Positions 40,041 through 48,540 of a stretch of 64,000 bases of DNA are shown here, one piece after another (positions within the stretch are counted from its first letter, which is position 1; each line of letters opens with the position of its first letter). Source of the DNA: Lentisphaerae bacterium GWF2_57_35 (GTDB lineage Bacteria; Verrucomicrobiota; Kiritimatiellia; CAIQIC01; GWF2-57-35); contig MHBK01000006.1 of the NCBI GenBank assembly GCA_001804865.1, forward strand, positions 62,001 through 126,000, read 5' to 3'. The position numbers and the translations under genes were made by a program. The notes beneath the pieces were generated by a model that saw nothing but the letters and a program-made list of their open reading frames with translations, was not told where the DNA came from and did no database searches.

Positions 40041-40113
40041 GCGCCCACACGTCCCGGCTTGTGGGCGTCGCCGAGCGACGCCCACAAAACACAACGCCCT
40101 CCGCGCCGGGACG
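40041..40113. repeat. Compound nested inverted repeat
   Basis: An inner perfect 12-bp hairpin TGTGGGCGTCGC/GCGACGCCCACA (40060-40071, 40075-40086) sits inside an outer pair CGTCCCGG (40050-40057) and CCGGGACG (40106-40113). A second copy of CGCCCACA (40042-40049) can compete for the inner arm. It lies between ahcY and the acetyltransferase gene, with no T-tract. Confidence 0.75.
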
Positions 40114-40121
40114 GCTTCGGA

Positions 40122-41540
40122 TTAATATCGATAATGACTGGCCTTGTACGGCCCCTCGACCGGCACGCCAAGATAGTTGGCCTGATTCTTCGTGAGACGT
40201 TCAAGTTTCACGCCCAATTTATCCAAGTGCAGCCGGGCCACTTTTTCGTCGAGCTTTTTGGGCAACACGTAGACGCCCACCGGGTATTTGCCGGGGTTCG
40301 CATACAGCTCGATCTGCGCCATGGTCTGGTTGGTGAAGCTGTTGGACATGACGAAGCTCGGATGCCCCGTCGCACAGCCCAGGTTGACCAGCCGGCCTTC
40401 GGCCAGCAGGAGGATGCTCCGCTTGCTCGGGAACTCGATGCGATGCACCTGGGGTTTGATTTCGGTCCACTTGTACTTGCGGACTTTCTCCGTCTGAATC
40501 TCGCTGTCGAAATGGCCGATATTGCAGACGATCGCCAGATTCTTCATCTGCTTCATGTGCTGCTCGGTGATGACGTCGCAGCAGCCCGTAGCCGTCACGA
40601 AGATATCGCCGATCTTACAGGCTTCGTCCATCGTCATGACTTCATAGCCGTCGATAGCGGCTTGCAAGGCGCAGATCGGATCGACTTCTGTCACGACCAC
40701 GCGGGCGCATTGTCCCTTCAACGATTGGCAACTGCCCTTGCCGACATCGCCATACCCGGCCACGACGGCCACTTTGCCGGCGATCATGACGTCGGTCGCG
40801 CGCATAATGCCGTCCACCAACGAGTGACGGCAGCCATAGATGTTGTCGAACTTGGACTTGGTGACGGAATCGTTGACGTTGAACGCGGGGAAGAGCAGCT
40901 CGCCTTTTTCCTGCATCTTGTACAAGCGATGCACGCCGGTGGTTGTCTCCTCGCTCACGCCCCGGATTTCTTTGACCATTCGATGAAAACGCCCGGGATC
41001 GCGCTTGAGCGCTTTCTTCAACTGAGCCAACAGAATCACCTCTTCATGGCTGCCGGGTTTGCGGTCGAGAATGGAAGGATCGTTCTCCGCCTGATAGCCC
41101 AGATGAACGAACAAGGTGGCGTCGCCGCCGTCGTCGAGAATCATGTTGGGACCTTGTCCGTCGCCCCAATCGAGAATGCGGTCCGTATAATCCCAGTACT
41201 CTTCCAGGGTCTCGCCTTTGACGGCATAAATGGGCGTGCCGATCGCCGCGAGCGCCGCGGCCGCATGATCCTGGGTGGAAAAAATGTTGCAGCTTGCCCA
41301 GCGAATCTTGGCGCCCAAGGCCTGCAAGGTCTCGATCAACACCGCCGTCTGAATGGTCATGTGCAACGAACCGGTAATCCGGGCGCCCTTCAATGGCTTC
41401 TGGGCTCCAAACTCCTTGCGCAGGGCCATCAGGCCGGGCATTTCATGTTCGGCCAGCTCGATTTCCTTGCGGCCAAAATCCGCCAGCGAGAGATCCCTGA
41501 CCACGTAGTCCTGATTCTTTTTCAACGTATTCTTTTTCAT
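40122..41540 (-). CDS. ahcY: Adenosylhomocysteinase
   Basis: NAD-dependent hydrolysis of S-adenosylhomocysteine to adenosine and homocysteine, which regenerates the methyl cycle. From the ATG at 41540 (AAGGAA 6 nt upstream) it is 472 aa. The NAD motif [16 protein letters not shown] is present, with [19 protein letters not shown] before it and the C-terminal ASHYRY that caps the neighbouring active site. It lies 136 nt downstream of ftsW; I saw no SAH riboswitch in that gap. Confidence 0.97.
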   Translation of the reverse strand: MKKNTLKKNQDYVVRDLSLADFGRKEIELAEHEMPGLMALRKEFGAQKPLKGARITGSLHMTIQTAVLIETLQALGAKIRWASCNIFSTQDHAAAALAAIGTPIYAVKGETLEEYWDYTDRILDWGDGQGPNMILDDGGDATLFVHLGYQAENDPSILDRKPGSHEEVILLAQLKKALKRDPGRFHRMVKEIRGVSEETTTGVHRLYKMQEKGELLFPAFNVNDSVTKSKFDNIYGCRHSLVDGIMRATDVMIAGKVAVVAGYGDVGKGSCQSLKGQCARVVVTEVDPICALQAAIDGYEVMTMDEACKIGDIFVTATGCCDVITEQHMKQMKNLAIVCNIGHFDSEIQTEKVRKYKWTEIKPQVHRIEFPSKRSILLLAEGRLVNLGCATGHPSFVMSNSFTNQTMAQIELYANPGKYPVGVYVLPKKLDEKVARLHLDKLGVKLERLTKNQANYLGVPVEGPYKASHYRY

Positions 41541-41676
41541 CCGGATTTCCTTTCCATCGTCGGTGAGCGGTAATACATACGGCGATTTACCGGGAAAAAC
41601 AAGGCTGGAGTCGAGGATCGGAATCATTCGAAGGCGTAGACATTCGTCATGGCATCGGGCGGCCCGGCTTCTCTTC

Positions 41677-42813
41677 TTACAACTGATGCGCCGAATCCTT
41701 GATATAATGGCCGGACGCCTCCAGATCGCCGCCGCTCTGACGGGCCACGTTAATCAGCACGCCAACCATCGACAGCGAAACGAGCAGGCTGGAACCGCCG
41801 AAGCTGATGAATGGCAGCGGCAGGCCTTTGGTGGGCATGCAGCCGGTAACGACCGCGATGTTGATCAATCCTTGCAACGCAATCATCAGGGTAATGCCGA
41901 ACGCCAGCAACCGTCCGAATTTATCGGGCGCCCGGACGCTGATGCGCGTGCCGCAAATCAGAAAAGCGACAAACAGCAATACCACAAACATGGAGGCCGG
42001 AAGTCCCAATTCTTCGCCCAAGATCGCGAAAATAAAATCCGTGTGGGCTTCCGGCAAATAGAATTTTTTCTGAAGCCCCTGCCCCAAACCGGTGCCCATG
42101 CCGCCGCCAATCACAAACGCATAGATGGCGTTCAACAATTGAAAGGCTTCGTCCTGGGCGTATTTCTCCGGATTTAGAAATGCCACAATACGCCGTGTGC
42201 GCTCCGCGTCCTGCATGATGGCAAGCGTAAAGAAAAGCAATCCGAGCAAGGCCGAGATCAGCAGGTAACTAAAGCGCGAACCGCCGGCAAACATCAGCGA
42301 AAAGCCGACGACGGCGATCAGCATCGTGGTCCCGAAATCGGGTTCGACAAAAATCAGCAGCAGTATGACGCCCAGGCATCCCAAGGGGATGACCAGGCCT
42401 CTACGAAATTCTTCGGCCCGGCGCTGCACGCGAGCCATCCACCACGACAGCATGACGATCGACGTGAATTTAGCCAGTTCCGACGGCTGAAACGTCACCG
42501 GGCCAAATCGCAGCCAGCGGCTGCTGCCCTTGACGGTTTGCCCAATATGCGGCAGCAGCGTCATGACCAACAACACGGCGCTGACCACCACCAGGGGTAC
42601 GGCCATCGTGCGCCAGACATGATAATCGATACGCGCTGTAATCAGCGCGCCGATGGCGGCAATCGACAGCCAAAGCAGTTGCCGATGAATGAAGTAATTG
42701 GGATTGCCGAATTGGTTCTGGCCTTGAATCCCGCTGGTGCTCGCCAGCATGACGATGCCCAGCGTGATCAGAAGTAAAACTATGCCGATTATTACACTCG
42801 TCGTTTTCCACAT
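41677..42813 (-). CDS. ftsW: Septal peptidoglycan polymerase FtsW (SEDS family)
   Basis: SEDS glycosyltransferase that works with FtsI at the septum. It is 378 aa with about ten membrane segments, the [23 protein letters not shown] loop near residue 94 and [15 protein letters not shown] near residue 256. The C-terminal [12 protein letters not shown] is diagnostic. RodA is an alternative in principle, but the dcw location favours FtsW. Confidence 0.95.
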   Translation of the reverse strand: MWKTTSVIIGIVLLLITLGIVMLASTSGIQGQNQFGNPNYFIHRQLLWLSIAAIGALITARIDYHVWRTMAVPLVVVSAVLLVMTLLPHIGQTVKGSSRWLRFGPVTFQPSELAKFTSIVMLSWWMARVQRRAEEFRRGLVIPLGCLGVILLLIFVEPDFGTTMLIAVVGFSLMFAGGSRFSYLLISALLGLLFFTLAIMQDAERTRRIVAFLNPEKYAQDEAFQLLNAIYAFVIGGGMGTGLGQGLQKKFYLPEAHTDFIFAILGEELGLPASMFVVLLFVAFLICGTRISVRAPDKFGRLLAFGITLMIALQGLINIAVVTGCMPTKGLPLPFISFGGSSLLVSLSMVGVLINVARQSGGDLEASGHYIKDSAHQL

Positions 42814-42835
42814 CGGGCAGGCCGTTCTTCATACG

Positions 42836-42864
42836 CAGGGCCCGGTTGGTTAAGCCGGGCCCTG
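42836..42864. other. Hairpin between lysM and ftsW
   Basis: CAGGGCCCGG (42836-42845) and CCGGGCCCTG (42855-42864) form a perfect 10-bp stem with a 9-nt loop in the 46-nt gap between LysM gene and ftsW. There is no T-tract on the minus strand. It could be an attenuator, an RNA-processing site or a repeat element. Confidence 0.6.
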
Positions 42865-42887
42865 TTCATGAATCCATCGACAACGCA

Positions 42888-43841
42888 TTACGGACTTGAA
42901 GGCGGAATCTTGATCTTCTGGCCGGGCTTGACGATATCGGTCGGCCCGAGATTGTTCAACCGCATGATGTCTTCCTTGCGTACGATGAAGAGCTTGGCGA
43001 TGTTTTCAACCGTATCGCCATCCTGCACCGTATAATCCAAAGGCTGATCCTGGGAGGAGAGCACGGGTTGAGGCGCAGCCGCGGGCTGCTCCGCCGGAGC
43101 GGGAGCCGGTTCCGTCATCGCCGGAACCGCAGGCGCTTCTACCGCCACAGGCGCTTCCGGAGCGACCGCCGGAGCCGCAGGCGCAGCAGCCGGCGCGGCG
43201 GGCTTCACGGTCTTCTTCTCCGCCGTCTTTCCTCCCGGGATGACCAGCTTTTGGCCGACCAGAATCTTTTCGCCTTTAAGTTTGTTCGTATCCCGCAACG
43301 CCGTCACCGAGACGCCATGACGGACGGCAATCTTCGACAGGCTGTCGCCGGGCTGTACAACGTAAGTCGATCCGGCGCCGACCACTTCCCTGGCCGCCTT
43401 GGGCGCCGCCTTCGGCGCTTCCCGGTGCGTGACCGGCTTCGGCGCAGGAGCGGACATGGCGGAGACGCTGGCGTAATCGGGCAGGATCAATTTCTGGCCG
43501 ATACGAATGTGATTGGCATTCTTGATCTTGTTCAGCTCCATGATTTCACGGGCGCTGACGCCGACCCGGCTAGCGATCCGGGAAAGCGAGTCGCCTTTCT
43601 GAACCTGATAAATCTTGTTGCCGGCCGGCTCGATCATCGAAGGAGCGGCTTCCACCGGCACCGGCGGCTGGAATACGGGCCGCGGTTGCGTCATGGGGTC
43701 CTGCTTAGGAGGCATCACCGGCGCGGGCGGCGGCTCAACCACGATCGGGCCCTTCGTTCCGCACCCCTGCATAAAAATAATCGCGCCCACCGCGAACAAA
43801 TGCAGGCTGACTACTATACCTATCAATACAGGGGCTCTCAT
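42888..43841 (-). CDS. LysM-repeat cell-wall-binding protein (NlpD-like)
   Basis: 317 aa from the ATG at 43841 (AAAGGAG 7 nt upstream). The N-terminal membrane or signal segment (LIGIVVSLHLFAVGAIIFMQGC, residues 5-26) is followed by a Pro-rich linker. Three LysM domains come next: YQVQKGDSLSRIASRVGVS, TYVVQPGDSLSKIAVRHGVS and, at the C-terminus, DYTVQDGDTVENIAKL. A long Pro/Ala stretch separates the last two. C26 might be a lipidation site, although the MQGC context is poor. There is no peptidase domain. The murD-lysM-ftsW order matches the murD-nlpD-ftsW order of Chlamydiae, supporting a division role. Confidence 0.9.
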   Translation of the reverse strand: MRAPVLIGIVVSLHLFAVGAIIFMQGCGTKGPIVVEPPPAPVMPPKQDPMTQPRPVFQPPVPVEAAPSMIEPAGNKIYQVQKGDSLSRIASRVGVSAREIMELNKIKNANHIRIGQKLILPDYASVSAMSAPAPKPVTHREAPKAAPKAAREVVGAGSTYVVQPGDSLSKIAVRHGVSVTALRDTNKLKGEKILVGQKLVIPGGKTAEKKTVKPAAPAAAPAAPAVAPEAPVAVEAPAVPAMTEPAPAPAEQPAAAPQPVLSSQDQPLDYTVQDGDTVENIAKLFIVRKEDIMRLNNLGPTDIVKPGQKIKIPPSSP

Positions 43842-43897
43842 ATGACCACTCCTTTCACTACGCTGTCTCATTTTTTCTCCACTTGATTTGACTGCAA

Positions 43898-45235
43898 TTA
43901 TGCGATCCTATCGTTCAATTTTTCAACCACTTTTATAAAACGGTCGCCCCGCTCTTCGAAATTGCGGAACTGGTCGAAGCTGGCACAAGCGGGCGATAAC
44001 AAAATGGTCTCCCCCCTTACCGCGTCGTTCCATGCCTTTTGCAGCGCAGAATCGAGGGCGCCGCACTTGTAACAAGCAGCAACATCCGACCATGCCGAGG
44101 CCATTTCATCCGATGCTTTCCCGATAAGGTAAACCCCGCTGACCTTCTGTGCCAGCAATTCTTTTACAAAACTAAAATCTTTCTCCTTGACTAAACCCCC
44201 GGCAATTAGCCGCACGGGACCTTTCGTCATTTTCAGCGCGGCCGCCATCGCGGCCAGATTGGTGGCCTTGGAATCGTTGACGAAAACGACGCCGCCCAAC
44301 TCGCGAACCTTTTGCATGCGATGCGGCAAAGGTTGAAACTGTTGAGCGGCCTTTTCGACGGCTGAGATCGGGATGCCGCACCCCTCGGCGGCGGCCACCA
44401 CCGCGGCGGCGGCCAACCCGAGGATGTCGTTGCCGAAATACGAGCCGTCCAGACAAGCCAGGGAACGCCCGTCTTTCCACACACGCCCATCGCGATAAAC
44501 GTAATCGCAATCGTCGGTGGTTCCAAAGCCGATCCACTGCCCTTTTCCGCCGGACCGGCGGCGCACGTCGTCCAGCAGCGGTTGGAAAACAATGCAGCGA
44601 TCCGTTCCACTGGCGCGCTCGAAGAGCCGGGCCTTCATGGCTTGGTAGCCGTCCATGCCGCCATGCCGGTCCAAATGATTCGGATGTACGTTCAACAGGA
44701 CCCCGACCTCCGGGCGAAATTCGCGGACGGTTTCCAACTGAAACGAGCTGACCTCCACCACCATCCAATCCAACTCCGGATGCTCCATGACCGCGCGAGC
44801 GACAGGCAGGCCGTAATTGCCCACCGGCAAAGCGCGCAAGCCGGCTTGCTGAAGGGATTCGGCGAGCCATTTCACCACGCTGCTCTTGCCGTTGGAGCCC
44901 GTCACGGCGATCGCCCGTCCGCGACGCCGGCTCCAGCCCAACTCCATTTCCGCCAGCACTTCCGTGCCGCGACGGCTCACGTCGGAAAGCCACGGCGATT
45001 GCAGGGCCAAGCCCGGGCTGGCGATGCACACATCGAAATCGCCGGCGGGAACGTCGGCGGCGCCCAGCAGCACGCGGGCGCCTTTCGCCTCGAGCGCACA
45101 GGCTTTTTCGCGAAGCGCGGGCGTATCGCCGCGGTCGATCAGCAGGACCTCCGAACCTTCCCGCAACAACAATTCGGCGGCCGCCTCCCCGCTGTCGCCC
45201 AATCCGCAGACCAAGGCTTTGGAATACGTTTTCAT
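43898..45235 (-). CDS. murD: UDP-N-acetylmuramoylalanine--D-glutamate ligase
   Basis: Adds D-Glu to UDP-MurNAc-L-Ala in the cytoplasm. It is 445 aa, with the ATP loop TGSNGKSSVVKWL near residue 112, NVHPNHLDRHGG near residue 180 and the C-terminal NDSKATNLAAM. It lies 1 nt from mraY, so the genes are tightly coupled. Confidence 0.97.
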   Translation of the reverse strand: MKTYSKALVCGLGDSGEAAAELLLREGSEVLLIDRGDTPALREKACALEAKGARVLLGAADVPAGDFDVCIASPGLALQSPWLSDVSRRGTEVLAEMELGWSRRRGRAIAVTGSNGKSSVVKWLAESLQQAGLRALPVGNYGLPVARAVMEHPELDWMVVEVSSFQLETVREFRPEVGVLLNVHPNHLDRHGGMDGYQAMKARLFERASGTDRCIVFQPLLDDVRRRSGGKGQWIGFGTTDDCDYVYRDGRVWKDGRSLACLDGSYFGNDILGLAAAAVVAAAEGCGIPISAVEKAAQQFQPLPHRMQKVRELGGVVFVNDSKATNLAAMAAALKMTKGPVRLIAGGLVKEKDFSFVKELLAQKVSGVYLIGKASDEMASAWSDVAACYKCGALDSALQKAWNDAVRGETILLSPACASFDQFRNFEERGDRFIKVVEKLNDRIA

Positions 45236-45236
45236 G

Positions 45237-46376
45237 TCAGCGCAGTTTCAACATGGCCACGCCCAACAAGGCGCAGATGATCGACAGAATCCAGAATCGA
45301 ATCGTGATCATCGTCTCGACCACCTCTACGTCGCGCCCTTCTTTTTCCGCGCGCTCTTTCTCCAGCACTTCGAAGTGATGATGCAGGGGCGAGCACTTGA
45401 AAATCCGGCGTCCGCCGGTCAGTTTGAAATAGGAAACCTGGAGCAGCACGCTCAACGCCTCGGCCACAAACACGCCGCCCACCAGAATCAGCGCCAGCTC
45501 CTGGTTGATCAGAACCGCGACGATGGAGATGGCCCCGCCCAGCGCCAGGCTTCCGGTATCGCCCATGAATACCCGCGCCGGGTGGCAATTATACCACAGG
45601 AACCCGAGCCCTGCGCCCAACAGGCAGCCGCAGAAGACGGCCAATTCGCCCGTGCCGGGAATGTAGGGCACCTGCAAATATTTCGCCAGGCCCGCATGCC
45701 CCGCGATATAAGCCATCACCAGATACGCCAGCGCCACGGAGTTGCTGCAGCCGATGGCCAGCCCGTCCAAGCCGTCCGTCAGATTGACGGCATTGGTGGA
45801 CCCCACCATCACCAGCGCCAGGAAAAGAAAGGTTCCAATCAATCCCAGATCCTGAATCAACGGATCCTTCAAAAATGGAACCATGAGCTGGCGGCATTGC
45901 TCGCGCGTCGTCGGCCAGATCAGCAGCACGGCAAACACCACCACCACCCAGGCCAGTTGCCAGAACAATTTGCTGCGAGCGCCGAGGCCCTTGGTATTTT
46001 TCTTGGTCACCTTCAGAAAATCGTCGCGAAATCCGATGCCGCCCATGAAGCACATCGTGAGCAGCGCAATCCAGACAAACCCGTTGCTCCAGGGCGTCCA
46101 GAGCAAGGTCGAAATGACCACCGACAGAATGATCAGCACGCCGCCCATGGTCGGCGTGCCTTCCTTCTTGCCGTGAAAAATAACCAGCGGCGGCGCTTCG
46201 CTGCGGCGGATGGGCTGCCCCATTTTCAGGCGGCGCAGCATCCGGATCATCCAGGGTCCGACGATCAGACAAATGATAAACGCCGTGCCGGCCCCCGCCA
46301 AGGCCCGAAACGTGATGTAGCGAAACACCCGCAGCGGCGAAAACCACTCCGTCAATAAATGTAAATAATACAGCAT
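45237..46376 (-). CDS. mraY: Phospho-N-acetylmuramoyl-pentapeptide transferase
   Basis: Membrane enzyme that makes lipid I from UDP-MurNAc-pentapeptide and undecaprenyl phosphate. It is 379 aa with about ten membrane segments. The Asp-rich FRDDFLKVTKKNTKGLGAR, NAVNLTDGLDGLAIG and the C-terminal loop CSPLHHHFE carry the catalytic residues. Confidence 0.98.
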   Translation of the reverse strand: MLYYLHLLTEWFSPLRVFRYITFRALAGAGTAFIICLIVGPWMIRMLRRLKMGQPIRRSEAPPLVIFHGKKEGTPTMGGVLIILSVVISTLLWTPWSNGFVWIALLTMCFMGGIGFRDDFLKVTKKNTKGLGARSKLFWQLAWVVVVFAVLLIWPTTREQCRQLMVPFLKDPLIQDLGLIGTFLFLALVMVGSTNAVNLTDGLDGLAIGCSNSVALAYLVMAYIAGHAGLAKYLQVPYIPGTGELAVFCGCLLGAGLGFLWYNCHPARVFMGDTGSLALGGAISIVAVLINQELALILVGGVFVAEALSVLLQVSYFKLTGGRRIFKCSPLHHHFEVLEKERAEKEGRDVEVVETMITIRFWILSIICALLGVAMLKLR

Positions 46377-46385
46377 TCTAGTTGC

Positions 46386-46862
46386 TTACGCCTGGACCGG
46401 CAGAGCCCAGGCTTGTCCATGATGTACTGCGGCTGTTGTCGCGCCGTGTTTTTCGTCTTTCTTCAAATGCAACGAACGGGTGCTCATGCTTCGCAACTCG
46501 ATCGCCTCCTCCACATGCCGGATCAGGCGCCCCAGTTCGGCCACCGCATTTTCATAGCGTCCGATCAACGAATCGCCGCCCTTCAAAAGATCCGCGTCGC
46601 GGGCGGAAGCCAGATGCGTCATCGTACCCCGGGCCTCGCTCCGGCTTCGATACAGGGCCTTCAAAAAACCGGAGGTAAACTCGACATAGGCCGAGTCGGT
46701 CAAATGCGCGCAAGCGGATTCCGAAGCCTGCAAGGTCTGGTTTCGCAGCCAGCGATAGCTGAGCCCATATTCCCGGCTCACCTTCTCCACTTCGTCCGCC
46801 AATTTCCGAAAAGTCTGATAAACGGCCAAATCTTCGATGCGTTCGATTTTCTCAGCCAGCAT
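46386..46862 (-). CDS. Four-helix-bundle protein (S23/IVS type)
   Basis: 158 aa from the ATG at 46862 (AAGGAG 6 nt upstream). The pattern IEDLAVYQTFRKLADEVEKVSREYGL, a second helix near LRNQTLQASESACAHLTDS and FTSGFLKALYRSRSEARGTMTH match the four-helix-bundle family. That family was first seen inside 23S intervening sequences and in Avd accessory proteins of diversity-generating retroelements. Here it is a plain gene between murF and mraY, with no 23S or reverse-transcriptase context. Its job is unknown. The surface should be basic and might bind RNA or a partner protein. Confidence 0.82.
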   Translation of the reverse strand: MLAEKIERIEDLAVYQTFRKLADEVEKVSREYGLSYRWLRNQTLQASESACAHLTDSAYVEFTSGFLKALYRSRSEARGTMTHLASARDADLLKGGDSLIGRYENAVAELGRLIRHVEEAIELRSMSTRSLHLKKDEKHGATTAAVHHGQAWALPVQA

Positions 46863-46875
46863 GATCGTCTCCTTG

Positions 46876-48294
46876 TTACGATCCGGACGACGGAACACGG
46901 TCTTCCGCCGCCGATTCCAAACGTTTTTCCAATTCCTTTAAAACTTCCTCCAGGCGTTCGCCCCGCGAAGCCTTGAGCAACAGGGCGTCGCCCGGGCGCA
47001 ACCGTTCGGCCAATTGGGCCGCCGCCTCCGCACAATTCCCGCAAACCACTACTTCCAAATCTGTCGCACCCTCCGTCCGAGCCCCTTCGGCAATCAGTTG
47101 GCCAAGCTGGCCGACCGCCAGCACGCCGGCCCACGGACCGTTGACCGCATCGCGTCCAAGGGCGAGATGTTCGGACCGTTCGACCGCCCCCAGCTCCCTC
47201 ATGCCGCCCAACACCACCCAACGTCGGCCCGTCGCAGGCACATCTGCAAAAGTCCTCAGCGCCGCCCGCATGCTTAACGGATTGGCGTTATAGGCGTCGT
47301 TGATCGCCAGCACGCCGCCAACGGTCGTCCGGCTCCAGCGCATGGGCGGCGGCGCAAACCGGCCGAGCGCCCCGGCGATTTGCGGCCAGGAAGCTCCATG
47401 TCCACGGCCTACGGCCACGGCCAGCAATGCGTTCTGAATCACATGCCGCCCCGGCAAGGACGCCTGCAATTCCATCCGCTCGCCGCTGGCTCGTTCCAAT
47501 ACCGCAAATCGTCCGTCCGCTTCGGATTCGATCCGCCCTTCGTAATCGGCGGTCGTCGACAGCGAAGTGGTGACGACGCGGCAACGCGCCGCATCGCGAA
47601 GCAAGTCGAACCACTCCTCGTCCCGGCTGACCACGGCTGTGCCGTCGGGCGGCAGGGCTCTGAATACGGTCGCCTTTTCGTTCGCTATCGCCCGCACCGA
47701 CTGAAAAAACTCAATATGAACCGGGCCGATCGTGGTGATCACGCCCCAGGTCGGGCGGATCATCGCGCAAAGCGGCTCCAATTCGCCGGGATGGTTCATC
47801 CCGACTTCAAAGACGCCATAAACGTGGTCGCGTTCCAAGGCCAGCAGGCTCAGCGGCAAGCCGAGGTCGTTGTTCCAGTTGCCGCGCGTACGAGCTGTGG
47901 GCGCCAGCGTCGAGAGGATGTCCGCCGTCATCTCCTTCACGGTCGTCTTGCCTACGCTGCCGGTCAGGGCAATCAATTCCGCCTTCAGGCCGGCGCGATA
48001 GCCCTGCGCCATCGCCGCCAGAGCCGCCCGCGGATCGTCAACCGCCAGCAGCGATCCGGCGCCCGCGTACGACAGCGCGAAGTCGCGCCGCACCACCACG
48101 GCCGCGCCCTGGCCCGCCGCCTGGTCAACAAAATCGTGTCCGTCGCAACGTTCGCCGCGGATGGCCACAAACAGATGCCCGGGCTTCAAGTTCCGGCTGT
48201 CGATGGAGACTCCGCCGATCGGCATCGGGGGCGCGCCCGCGATCCATGTTCCCCCCGTCCAGGCTGCAAGCTCTTTGGCGTCAAATACCGGCAT
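46876..48294 (-). CDS. murF: UDP-N-acetylmuramoyl-tripeptide--D-alanyl-D-alanine ligase
   Basis: Last cytoplasmic amino-acid addition of the peptidoglycan precursor. It is 472 aa, with the N-terminal substrate domain (GGVSIDSRNLKPGHLFVAIRG), the P-loop LTGSVGKTTVKEM near residue 110, EVGMNHPGELEPL and NDAYNANPLSMRAAL. The order murE, small zinc gene, murF is unusual only in the inserted gene. Confidence 0.97.
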   Translation of the reverse strand: MPVFDAKELAAWTGGTWIAGAPPMPIGGVSIDSRNLKPGHLFVAIRGERCDGHDFVDQAAGQGAAVVVRRDFALSYAGAGSLLAVDDPRAALAAMAQGYRAGLKAELIALTGSVGKTTVKEMTADILSTLAPTARTRGNWNNDLGLPLSLLALERDHVYGVFEVGMNHPGELEPLCAMIRPTWGVITTIGPVHIEFFQSVRAIANEKATVFRALPPDGTAVVSRDEEWFDLLRDAARCRVVTTSLSTTADYEGRIESEADGRFAVLERASGERMELQASLPGRHVIQNALLAVAVGRGHGASWPQIAGALGRFAPPPMRWSRTTVGGVLAINDAYNANPLSMRAALRTFADVPATGRRWVVLGGMRELGAVERSEHLALGRDAVNGPWAGVLAVGQLGQLIAEGARTEGATDLEVVVCGNCAEAAAQLAERLRPGDALLLKASRGERLEEVLKELEKRLESAAEDRVPSSGS

Positions 48295-48319
48295 GTGTTA
48301 ACCACTCCTCCTGGTCATT

Positions 48320-48538
48320 TCAGGGCCAGGCCATCGGGCACAAAGACAGTTCTTCAATCGCTTCCTGGTAGCAGGAAGGACAGTAGCCATGGGAATATAT
48401 CCGATCCCGCGAACGGCCCGGGAGTTCGGTCAGCCAGCGTTTTTCAATCTGCACCCGATGGCAGATGCAGCATTTGACGGCAATATCCAGTTCATGGCCG
48501 GCCTGCGCCGGTCCGGAATGCATGGTTGCGGTGCTCAC
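48320..48538 (-). CDS. Small zinc-ribbon protein between murE and murF
   Basis: 72 aa. A GTG start at 48538 is supported by GGAGGGAG 7 nt upstream, inside the end of murE. The pattern CCICHRVQIEKRWL ... RIYSHGYCPSCYQEAIEEL closely follows the CxxCKxI...W...FSHGxCPxC motif that often ends PAS or response-regulator proteins. Four cysteines (C23/24, C26, C53, C56) could bind one metal. No enzyme domain is present. Its presence inside the dcw cluster is not usual, and its role is unknown. Confidence 0.78.
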   Translation of the reverse strand: MSTATMHSGPAQAGHELDIAVKCCICHRVQIEKRWLTELPGRSRDRIYSHGYCPSCYQEAIEELSLCPMAWP

Positions 48539-48540
48539 GG

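Noticed and set aside
41541..41676. SAH riboswitch upstream of ahcY
   Set aside because: Neither the conserved core nor the pairing pattern of known SAH riboswitches was found in this gap.
46386..46862. Avd protein of a diversity-generating retroelement
   Set aside because: No reverse transcriptase, template repeat or variable repeat in the window; only the fold is shared.
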